NCBI GenBank assembly: GCA_023251275.1
Contig: JAHEZC010000226.1
Coordinates: 1-5,378, forward strand
DNA length: 5,378 bases
Source of the DNA: Parafilimonas sp.
Lineage (GTDB): Bacteria > Bacteroidota > Bacteroidia > Chitinophagales > Chitinophagaceae
Reading direction: 5' to 3'
This document shows positions 1 through 5,254 of this stretch, piece after piece (the first letter of the stretch is position 1; the number at the start of each line of letters is the position of its first letter). The translations under genes were made by a program, and so were the position numbers. The notes under the pieces are model-generated. The model worked only from the letters and a program-made list of their open reading frames with translations. It did no database searches and was not told the origin of the DNA.

Positions 1-1109
1 GGATGCTCCTTATCTTTCACCGCATCAATGGCATTCACTATAATATTGATGAGTACCTGTTCAATTAAATTGGTATCAACCTCGAGCATCAGGTCAGGGT
101 CCTTTAAAATAATTTCAAGTTCTATGTTCTTTTGCCCGAGTGTAGGCTGCATGAGATGATGCAGGTTTTCAAACATATCCCTCACATATACTTTCTTTAC
201 ATTGAGCGTGGAAATCTTGTTCAGGTTGCGATAAGTTTCTGCAAATTTCAGGAGCCCTTCACTCCTTCTTTTGATAGTATTCACTCCAAGTTCGAGGTCT
301 TCAAAACCGGCCATATCTTCTTCTCTCACCCTGTCTCTTGCACTGGTCAGCCTGTTTTTCAGCGTATCGGCAAGCGAAGAAATAGGCGCTACGGAATTCA
401 TGATCTCATGGGTCATTACGCTCAACAGTTTCTGCCATGCCTTGCTTTCTGTTTCGTCAAGCGCTTCGTTCACATTCTGAAAAGCAACGAGCTTGTATTT
501 TTTTCCTTCTGTTTGAAAAGCCGTTGCAGATAACAACACTTTGAATGAGTTTTTATCTATATGAGCCGTGCTGATAACACTTTGACCCAGCGGTAACGAC
601 ATAATTTCATGATACAAATTCCAGTCTCTTTTTGATAAGGAATGAATGGTTCTTAAATAAGGAACCTGCATCAGTTTTTTCAGTGACTCATTCATCCAGA
701 CCACTTCACCGCTTTCTAGCTCATACGAGAGAATACCCGTGTCAACGAGTTCGAGAATTTTCTGCAGGTATTGGTATTGTGTCTCCTTTTCCTTGCTGAT
801 CACTTTGAGCGTAGTATTGATCTCATTGAAACCCTTTCGCAATGGCTGTAATTCAAGCGGGGCATGCTTTTCATCGAAATAACGGGAAAAATCGCGGTAG
901 TGCACGCTTTCAACAAACTGCTCCACCTCCTCCTGTGCCTTTTTATGAAAACGAAAGAAATCTGCTATTTGAAAAATAATTACAGGTACTACGATCAACT
1001 CATACACATACCATCCGGTACCCTTCACCAGGAGAAAGCAAGCCACAGTTATGGTGATACATATCAACACAACCTTTACCATTATACTCCATTCGTAACG
1101 CTTGAACAT
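1..1109 (-). CDS. Sensor histidine kinase, 3' part missing
   Basis: Membrane-bound sensor kinase of a two-component system, expected to autophosphorylate and pass phosphate to the adjacent sigma-54 response regulator. I translated 369 codons from the ATG at 1109-1107 to the window edge. Hydrophobic segments at residues about 9-29 and 34-52 form a transmembrane hairpin with only a few residues between them. A helical, charged linker follows (about 53-115), then a PAS-like region (about 115-212). The H box is MTHEIMNSV at 232-240, with phosphoacceptor His234 (codon 410-408). The N box lies at about 350-363 with Asn355 and Asn359. The G1, F and G2 ATP-binding boxes lie beyond the left edge. The H box resembles NtrY/NtrB-like kinases common in Bacteroidota. 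The reading frame is open upstream to a TGA at 1205-1203, but MFKRYEW is the first ATG and a family-like N-terminus. No clear ribosome binding site precedes it. It lies 125 bp after the regulator with no terminator between, so the two are probably cotranscribed. Confidence 0.95.
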   Translation of the reverse strand, partial: MFKRYEWSIMVKVVLICITITVACFLLVKGTGWYVYELIVVPVIIFQIADFFRFHKKAQEEVEQFVESVHYRDFSRYFDEKHAPLELQPLRKGFNEINTTLKVISKEKETQYQYLQKILELVDTGILSYELESGEVVWMNESLKKLMQVPYLRTIHSLSKRDWNLYHEIMSLPLGQSVISTAHIDKNSFKVLLSATAFQTEGKKYKLVAFQNVNEALDETESKAWQKLLSVMTHEIMNSVAPISSLADTLKNRLTSARDRVREEDMAGFEDLELGVNTIKRRSEGLLKFAETYRNLNKISTLNVKKVYVRDMFENLHHLMQPTLGQKNIELEIILKDPDLMLEVDTNLIEQVLINIIVNAIDAVKDKEH

Positions 1110-1205
1110 AAAAGTCTGATACTTGTACTTCTTCTCCTGCAGCAGAAGTCCGGCTTTAATAATTGATTGAAATGTAAACTCTTTATTTTGGTGGAAAATA
1201 ACTCA

Positions 1206-1215
1206 TTTTTTTTTT
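1206..1215. repeat. Homopolymer run A10/T10 between regulator and kinase
   Basis: Ten T on the plus strand (A10 on the coding minus strand) sit in the 125-bp gap between the regulator stop at 1235 and the kinase start at 1109. There is no GC-rich stem next to the run, so it is not a terminator in either direction. The rest of the gap, 1110-1234, shows no promoter or hairpin that I can support. Confidence 0.6.
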
Positions 1216-1234
1216 GCCTTTGGGTATTCAGGAT

Positions 1235-2596
1235 TTATATGTCATACTTGCTCAATCTTCTGTACAAGGCAGTCCTTGTAATACCCAGCTCTTTTGATGC
1301 TTTTGTGATATTGCCATTATGCTTTTCAATCACACGCAAGATAGTGTTCTTTTCAATTGTACTGAGTTTCATATCATCCGTTTCAACTACTTCTGGTGCG
1401 GGGGCTTCTATTGGAGAAAAAATAAGGTCTTTTGCCTGGAGCACTTCTCCTTCGCTCATGATGATGGCTCTCTCAATAGTATATTGCAATTCACGTACAT
1501 TTCCCGGATAATGATATTGCAGCAATTTATTCATGGCAGATTCATCGAAGCTTAATGTAGGTTTCATGTATTTATCGGAATAGATTTTGGCAAAATGTTT
1601 TGCAAGCAGCAGCGTATCATCATCCCGTTTACGCAAGGGAGGTACTATTATTTCTACCGTATTAATGCGATAAATCAAATCTTTTCTGAAACGGTTTTCA
1701 TTGGCAAGCTCGCTTAAAGGCACATTGGTAGCGCAGATCAAACGGATGTTAACCGGTATAGGCGTATTTTCCCCCAGCCTTGTAATCTGACGATTTTGCA
1801 AAACGGTCAGCAACCTGGCCTGTTGCGATAAACTGATATTTCCAATTTCATCGAGAAATAATGTGCCCTCACTTGCTGCTTCAAAACGTCCGGCCCTGTC
1901 TTCTTTTGCATCAGTAAAGGCGCCTTTTTTGTGCCCGAATAATTCACTTTCAAAAAGAGTTTCCGTGAGTGCGCCCACATCTACTTTTACAAAAGGCTTC
2001 CCTGCGCGCAGTGATTTCTGGTGAATAGCTTTTGCAATCAGGTCTTTCCCCGTCCCGTTTTCACCCAGGATTAAAATATTTGCATCGGTTGGAGCAATCT
2101 TATCAATCTTGTAAAAAATATCTTCCATTGCCTCACTTTCACCTAAGAGTTCCTTGCCGATGATACTATCGTTTTTAAATGAAATTTCTGATTTGCTTTT
2201 TGCAAGTCCCTTCGCTTTCAAAGTATCTTCAATGGTAGCAATGAGCTTTTCATTGTGCCAGGGCTTTACCACAAAATCTGATGCTCCTTCTTTCAGTGAA
2301 CGCACAGCGAGATCAATATCACCGTAAGCAGTGATCATAATAACCGAAACATCTGGAGTCAGTTCTTTGATTCGCTTAAGCCAGTAAATGCCTTCATTGC
2401 CTGTATTTATGGATGCCCGGAAATTCATGTCAAGCAACACAAGGTCAAAGGACTGTTTTGCCAGGAGCGATGGAATATTCTCCGGTGTTTTTTCCGTAAC
2501 TACTTCCCGCACTTCTGTTTTTAATAATAATCGCACCGCAGTGAGCACATCTGTGTCGTCGTCAATTGCGAGAATGGAATATTTTTTCAGGTTCAT
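1235..2596 (-). CDS. Sigma-54-dependent NtrC-family response regulator
   Basis: Two-component response regulator and AAA+ bacterial enhancer-binding protein, 453 aa, the normal full length for the NtrC class. The receiver domain (about 6-125) has the acidic pocket Asp12/Asp13, phosphoacceptor Asp56 in LVLLDMNF, Thr89 and Lys111. The central AAA+ domain (about 147-385) has Walker A GENGTGKD at 178-185 and Walker B GTLFLDE at 244-250. The sigma-54 contact loop reads GAFTDA at 225-230 instead of the canonical GAFTGA. The YPGNVREL motif is at 363-370. A Fis-type helix-turn-helix fills about 412-453. The protein should hydrolyse ATP to open sigma-54 promoter complexes after phosphorylation by the kinase encoded just downstream. 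It starts at ATG 2596-2594 without a Shine-Dalgarno sequence. The divergent exporter operon across the intergenic region is the obvious target, by inference from position and DNA sites. Confidence 0.97.
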   Translation of the reverse strand: MNLKKYSILAIDDDTDVLTAVRLLLKTEVREVVTEKTPENIPSLLAKQSFDLVLLDMNFRASINTGNEGIYWLKRIKELTPDVSVIMITAYGDIDLAVRSLKEGASDFVVKPWHNEKLIATIEDTLKAKGLAKSKSEISFKNDSIIGKELLGESEAMEDIFYKIDKIAPTDANILILGENGTGKDLIAKAIHQKSLRAGKPFVKVDVGALTETLFESELFGHKKGAFTDAKEDRAGRFEAASEGTLFLDEIGNISLSQQARLLTVLQNRQITRLGENTPIPVNIRLICATNVPLSELANENRFRKDLIYRINTVEIIVPPLRKRDDDTLLLAKHFAKIYSDKYMKPTLSFDESAMNKLLQYHYPGNVRELQYTIERAIIMSEGEVLQAKDLIFSPIEAPAPEVVETDDMKLSTIEKNTILRVIEKHNGNITKASKELGITRTALYRRLSKYDI

Positions 2597-2607
2597 AACA
2601 AAATAAG

Positions 2608-2679
2608 GTCGTTAAGTCATTAAGTCAAAATAGTCATCAGGTCAATAGTCATTAAGTCAATAAGGCATTGAGGTTGTTG
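2608..2679. repeat. Degenerate 8-bp tandem repeat, consensus GTCATTAA
   Basis: GTC (once GGC) recurs at 2608, 2616, 2624, 2633, 2641, 2648, 2656 and 2664, a spacing of 8, 8, 9, 8, 7, 8 and 8 bp. Units read GTCGTTAA, GTCATTAA, GTCAAAATA, GTCATCAG, GTCAATA, GTCATTAA, GTCAATAA and GGCATTGA. A decayed ninth unit may follow at 2672. The array ends 11 bp before the regulator start codon and lies between that gene and its best promoter candidate, so it would sit in the 5' untranslated RNA as TTAATGAC units. Confidence 0.85.
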
Positions 2680-2723
2680 CAAGCTCATTATTTCATTCCC
2701 AATGCCAAATCAAAATTAACCTG

Positions 2724-2753
2724 CAAACTTACTTCAACTATAAATATACCAAT
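2724..2753 (-). promoter_or_regulatory. Bacteroidota-type promoter candidate for the regulator/kinase operon
   Basis: On the minus strand TAAGTTTG (2731-2724) matches the Bacteroidota -7 consensus TAnnTTTG exactly. ATTG (2753-2750) lies 18 bp upstream as a -33-like TTTG element with one mismatch. Transcription would start near 2718, giving a leader of roughly 120 nt that contains the octamer repeat. The consensus is established knowledge; its use here is inferred from sequence and position only. Confidence 0.5.
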
Positions 2754-2814
2754 CCTGCAATTTCATTGATAATGAATGTTTTTGAAAAATTGCTTCAAAA
2801 TTATTGTTATGATA

Positions 2815-2843
2815 GCGAACACAAATTGTATCAAAAACGAACA
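2815..2843 (+). repeat. 29-bp direct repeat, copy 1 (candidate enhancer site)
   Basis: This copy matches the stretch at 2978-3006 at 26 of 29 positions. The shared core is ACACAAA(T/C)TGTATCAAAA followed by CGAACA. Inside it, 2827-2843 forms a TGT-N11-ACA dyad with the same half-site spacing as NtrC sites (TGC-N11-GCA). CGAACA also occurs twice, at 2816 and 2838, 22 bp apart or about two helical turns. It is centred about 255 bp upstream of the first sigma-54 candidate's expected start, a usual enhancer distance. Regulator binding is inference. Confidence 0.6.
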
Positions 2844-2905
2844 GAATAAGCCGTTAAAAATTACGGGCAAAAAAATTCCGGCCTGTTTCAAAGACCTTCA
2901 CGTGG

Positions 2906-2936
2906 ATGGCTGATTAATTTCTGAAAATGAAGCCAT
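2906..2936. repeat. Inverted repeat ATGGCT ... AGCCAT
   Basis: Six-base arms at 2906-2911 and 2931-2936 are separated by 19 bases, between the two 29-bp direct repeats. The arms match perfectly, but the loop is long and no T-run follows. It could be a weak protein-binding dyad or chance. Confidence 0.3.
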
Positions 2937-2977
2937 TTCCATAAAAAATATTCAATGATTTTTACCATGTAACAATT

Positions 2978-3006
2978 GCGTACACAAACTGTATCAAAAC
3001 CGAACA
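2978..3006 (+). repeat. 29-bp direct repeat, copy 2 (candidate enhancer site)
   Basis: Second copy, starting 163 bp after the first, with three substitutions. The dyad TGT-N11-ACA is kept at 2990-3006; the left hexamer reads CGTACA and the right one CGAACA. Its centre is about 92 bp upstream of the start expected from the first sigma-54 candidate, within the usual range for an NtrC-type upstream activating site. The exporter-side position fits regulation of the adaptor operon. This is inference from placement and conservation. Confidence 0.65.
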
Positions 3007-3018
3007 CTTTCTAATTTG

Positions 3019-3030
3019 TTGTGTGCACAA
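3019..3030. promoter_or_regulatory. Short palindrome TTGTG-TG-CACAA
   Basis: Perfect five-base arms around a two-base centre lie just downstream of the second 29-bp repeat and about 30 bp upstream of the first -24 candidate. A possible operator; no known regulator is assigned. Confidence 0.3.
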
Positions 3031-3050
3031 GTGATTGTTTTTCAATACAC
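3031..3050. promoter_or_regulatory. Imperfect dyad next to the -24 candidate
   Basis: GTGATTG at 3031-3037 is nearly the reverse complement of CAATACAC at 3043-3050, with one bulged base and a T5 centre. It ends eight bases before the TGGCAC box. It could be an operator or chance in T-rich DNA. Confidence 0.25.
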
Positions 3051-3058
3051 AACCTTTT

Positions 3059-3074
3059 TGGCACTACTATTAGA
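3059..3074 (+). promoter_or_regulatory. Sigma-54 promoter candidate 1 for the exporter operon
   Basis: TGGCAC at 3059-3064 matches the sigma-54 -24 element exactly and follows a T-run. After the required 5-bp spacer comes TTAGA at 3070-3074, where the -12 consensus is TTGCA, so the key GC is missing. Transcription would begin near 3084 with a leader of about 150 nt that includes the 3109-3138 hairpin. The neighbouring gene encodes a sigma-54 activator, which raises the prior. Confidence 0.4.
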
Positions 3075-3081
3075 ATACTTA

Positions 3082-3097
3082 TGGCAGCAAAGTTTCT
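3082..3097 (+). promoter_or_regulatory. Sigma-54 promoter candidate 2 for the exporter operon
   Basis: TGGCAG at 3082-3087, a 5-bp spacer and TTTCT at 3093-3097 match TGGCAC-N5-TTGCW with one mismatch in each half. The -12 C is kept. Transcription would begin near 3108, only a few bases before the terminator-like stem. Candidates 1 and 2 are 23 bp apart, and the sequence alone cannot decide between them. Confidence 0.4.
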
Positions 3098-3108
3098 CTT
3101 GTGCAATT

Positions 3109-3138
3109 AAAACCTGGTGTTTCTACACCGGGCTTTTT
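3109..3138 (+). terminator. Terminator-like hairpin in the exporter leader
   Basis: CCTGGTGT (3113-3120) pairs with ACACCGGG (3125-3132) over eight base pairs with one G-T wobble, closing a four-base TTCT loop. It is followed by C and T5 (3134-3138). Four A's before the stem can pair with the T-run and give a T4 tail on the opposite strand, so it may work in both directions. It lies upstream of the adaptor gene, not after any visible gene. It could end an upstream noncoding transcript, or act as an attenuator or RNA-stabilising leader for the exporter operon. Confidence 0.6.
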
Positions 3139-3232
3139 AAAAGTGAAAGCATCAGAGGCCAAAATAGCGGGGAAATTTGTAAAACGAGGCAACTGATAAT
3201 CAAAAAAGAAACTTAACAATAAAACAAAAACC

Positions 3233-4489
3233 GTGGACAGAGTAATTAAGAAAAAGAAATGGGGCACTAAACGAATACTTACAATAGCAGGAATTGTGGC
3301 GTTGGTGGCATTGCTTGCAGCAAGTTATTATTATACTTCAGGCGGTTCCAAATTAAATGTAGAAACGGAGCGGATTACTATCAGTGAGGTAAAGAAAGGA
3401 ACCTTCCAGGAATTTATCCCTGTAAATGGCGTAGTGTTGCCCTTAACATCTATTTACCTTGACGCTACCGAAGGCGGACGTGTAGAAGAGAAATACGTGG
3501 AAGACGGAGCCGTGATGCAAAAGGGTCAGCCAATTCTGCGTTTATCGAATACTGATCTTTTGATGAACCTGATGAGCCAGCAAAATGTGGTATATAATAC
3601 ATTAACCCAGATGCAGATCAACAGCAACGCCGCGCAGCAAAATACGGTAAGCAAATTAAACCAGATGGCAGATGTGGAAAGCCAGCTAAAAGAAGCTGAA
3701 CGTATTTACAATCTTGATAAACATTTATTTGAACAAAAGGCAATCGGATCACAGGAATTAAAAAAAGCAGAAAACGATTATAACTATTTGTCGGAAAAGA
3801 AAAACCTCACCGAACAAATACTTCAAAAAGATTCCGTTTCACGTGCACAGCAGGAAGCTCAAGACAAGCGGTCTTATCAAGGCTCACAGGAAGCGTTGAA
3901 TATAATGCAAACAAAAGTGGGTGACCTTATTGTTCGGGCGCCTGTTGATGGTCAGCTTACTTCTTTGGATGCAGAAAGAGGCCAGAATAAAAATAAAGGA
4001 GAACGGCTTGGGCAGATTGATGTACTTGGCGGCTTCAAAGTAAGGGTGGATATTGATGAGCATTATATCTCCCGCATTTTTTTGGGACTGAGAGGTCATT
4101 TTGATTTTGCAGACAGCACATATTACTTAGAAATAAAAAAAGTTTACACACAGGTTACCAGTGGCCGTTTCCAGGTTGACATGGAGTTTATCGGTAAAGT
4201 GCCTAAAGGCATTCGTCGTGGACAGACACTCCAGATATATCTCACTTTGAGTGATGAAAAACAGGCCTTACTGTTGCCGAGAGGCGGCTTCTACCAGCAA
4301 ACCGGCGGCAATTGGATATTTAAAGTAAGTACTGACGGCAGCAAAGCTTATAAAGTGGATATGCAATTGGGCGGACAAAACCCGGACTATTATGAGGTGT
4401 TGCAGGGATTGGAGCCGGGAGATAAAGTGATAACAAGCAGTTATGAAAATTACGGCAATATCCAGGAACTGATACTAAAGAAACCATAA
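3233..4489 (+). CDS. HlyD/MacA-family efflux periplasmic adaptor
   Basis: Membrane-fusion (adaptor) protein of 418 aa that should bridge an inner membrane ABC exporter and an outer membrane TolC-type channel. A lysine-rich N-terminus and a single hydrophobic segment at about 15-32 anchor it in the inner membrane; no lipobox cysteine is seen. The first lipoyl half-motif is at about 80-104 (GGRVEEKYVEDGAVMQKGQP). A long helical hairpin, rich in Gln, Glu and Lys, spans about 107-225. The second lipoyl half is at about 229-263 (IVRAPVDGQLTSL). A beta-barrel follows at about 266-340 and a membrane-proximal domain at about 341-418 (GLEPGDKVI at 392-400). The start is GTG at 3233: no ATG or other accepted start lies between it and the in-frame TAA at 3197-3199. 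The leader is A-rich without a Shine-Dalgarno sequence. The ABC ATPase follows after 64 bp, which points to an ABC-type rather than RND-type pump. The substrate is unknown. Confidence 0.95.
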   Translation: MDRVIKKKKWGTKRILTIAGIVALVALLAASYYYTSGGSKLNVETERITISEVKKGTFQEFIPVNGVVLPLTSIYLDATEGGRVEEKYVEDGAVMQKGQPILRLSNTDLLMNLMSQQNVVYNTLTQMQINSNAAQQNTVSKLNQMADVESQLKEAERIYNLDKHLFEQKAIGSQELKKAENDYNYLSEKKNLTEQILQKDSVSRAQQEAQDKRSYQGSQEALNIMQTKVGDLIVRAPVDGQLTSLDAERGQNKNKGERLGQIDVLGGFKVRVDIDEHYISRIFLGLRGHFDFADSTYYLEIKKVYTQVTSGRFQVDMEFIGKVPKGIRRGQTLQIYLTLSDEKQALLLPRGGFYQQTGGNWIFKVSTDGSKAYKVDMQLGGQNPDYYEVLQGLEPGDKVITSSYENYGNIQELILKKP

Positions 4490-4553
4490 TTTACGAGTAA
4501 CATTTCAGTAAATATTTCGTCATACAATTCAATTAAAATAAACACAACCAAAC

Positions 4554-5231
4554 ATGATCAAAATTACAGATCTCGAAAAAATTTATCGTACTGAAGAAGT
4601 GGAAACAGTGGCATTGAACAAGCTGTCAATGGAAGTAAAGGAAGGCGAATTTGTAGCTGTGATGGGACCATCAGGCTGCGGCAAATCAACATTGCTTAAT
4701 ATTCTTGGCTTGCTTGATGATCCTGATGCCGGCAGTTTTGTTTTCAACAAAATTGAAGTTGCAAAATTCAATGAACGCAAACGTGCCGACCTGCGCAAGC
4801 ATAATATCGGTTTTGTGTTTCAAAGCTTTAACCTCATTGATGAACTCACTGTTTTTGAGAATGTGGAGTTGCCGCTTATTTACACAGGTATTAAATCAGC
4901 AGATAGAAAAAAGCGTGTAGAAGAAGTGCTCGACAAAATGCAGATCATGCACAGGCGCAATCACTATCCGCAACAGCTTTCAGGTGGTCAGCAACAGCGT
5001 GTGGCAGTAGCAAGGGCTGTAGTAAACAAGCCTAAGCTAATTCTTGCGGATGAACCGACAGGTAATCTCGATTCGCACAATGGTAATGAAGTAATGGAGT
5101 TGCTTACAGAGCTGAATGAGCAAGGCACTACCATCGTAATGGTTACGCATAGTGAACATGATTCCCGCTACAGCCATCGCATTATACGCATGCTCGACGG
5201 ACAAACTGTCACAGAAAATATATTGATATAA
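4554..5231 (+). CDS. ABC exporter ATP-binding protein (MacB/LolD type)
   Basis: Cytoplasmic ATPase subunit of 225 aa that would power a separate permease. All nucleotide-binding motifs are intact: Walker A GPSGCGKST (38-46), Q-loop Gln90 in FVFQSFNL, signature LSGGQ (142-146), Walker B LILADEP (162-168) with Asp166 and catalytic Glu167, D-loop NLDS (171-174) and switch His199. Length and motif wording fit the MacB/LolD/FtsE-like group, in which the ATPase pairs with a four-helix permease bearing a periplasmic domain. No permease is fused to it, unlike MacB of Proteobacteria, so a separate one is expected downstream. ATG 4554 is preceded by an A/C-rich stretch without a Shine-Dalgarno sequence. 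The 64-bp gap after the adaptor contains no terminator, so the two genes are probably one operon. With the adaptor upstream, drug, peptide or lipid efflux is more likely than LolD-type lipoprotein release, but the substrate cannot be read from the sequence. Confidence 0.96.
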   Translation: MIKITDLEKIYRTEEVETVALNKLSMEVKEGEFVAVMGPSGCGKSTLLNILGLLDDPDAGSFVFNKIEVAKFNERKRADLRKHNIGFVFQSFNLIDELTVFENVELPLIYTGIKSADRKKRVEEVLDKMQIMHRRNHYPQQLSGGQQQRVAVARAVVNKPKLILADEPTGNLDSHNGNEVMELLTELNEQGTTIVMVTHSEHDSRYSHRIIRMLDGQTVTENILI

Positions 5232-5254
5232 TTTCATCATTAATACCTGAAACT

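Larger units (their letters stand above)
2597..3232. other. Divergent regulatory intergenic region
   Basis: This 636-bp non-coding stretch separates the leftward regulator from the rightward exporter genes. Short open frames here have no recognisable protein character. It is AT-rich. In order it holds an octamer repeat array, a minus-strand promoter candidate, two copies of a 29-bp direct repeat with an inverted repeat between them, short palindromes, two imperfect sigma-54 promoter candidates, and a terminator-like hairpin. Each is listed separately. The stretch 3139-3232 is an A-rich leader in which I see no further promoter. Confidence 0.8.

Noticed and set aside
132..533. 133-codon plus-strand open frame
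   Set aside because: It lies opposite the sensor kinase coding sequence, whose translation carries clear H-box and N-box motifs; the plus-strand product has no recognisable features.
864..1166. 100-codon plus-strand open frame
   Set aside because: Antisense to the kinase N-terminus and membrane helices; composition looks like an opposite-strand shadow.
1183..1206. Seven-codon minus-strand frame (MSYFPPK) starting at the end of the A10 run, before the kinase
   Set aside because: A possible leader peptide, but too short and without a binding site or attenuator structure to support it.
1167..1511. 114-codon plus-strand open frame
   Set aside because: Mostly antisense to the C-terminal DNA-binding domain of the response regulator, with no family resemblance.
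2850..2868. GCCGT ... ACGGGC hairpin followed by an A-run
   Set aside because: The stem is only four good base pairs with mismatches, and the following run is A rather than T on the plus strand, so it is not a convincing terminator.
3016..3216. 66-codon plus-strand open frame upstream of the adaptor
   Set aside because: It spans both sigma-54 candidates and the terminator-like hairpin, and the peptide shows no signal peptide, motif or gene-like character.
3079..3267. 62-codon minus-strand frame with a hydrophobic N-terminus
   Set aside because: It begins inside the adaptor gene on the opposite strand, where the lysine codons (AAA/AAG) of the adaptor read as Phe/Leu; the hydrophobicity is an artefact and it runs through the hairpin.
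3884..4099. 71-codon minus-strand frame inside the adaptor
   Set aside because: Antisense to the second lipoyl and beta-barrel region of a well-supported gene.
4490..4553. Possible separate promoter or terminator between adaptor and ATPase
   Set aside because: No TAnnTTTG element, -24/-12 pair or GC stem with a T-run is visible; the gap is simply an A-rich leader.
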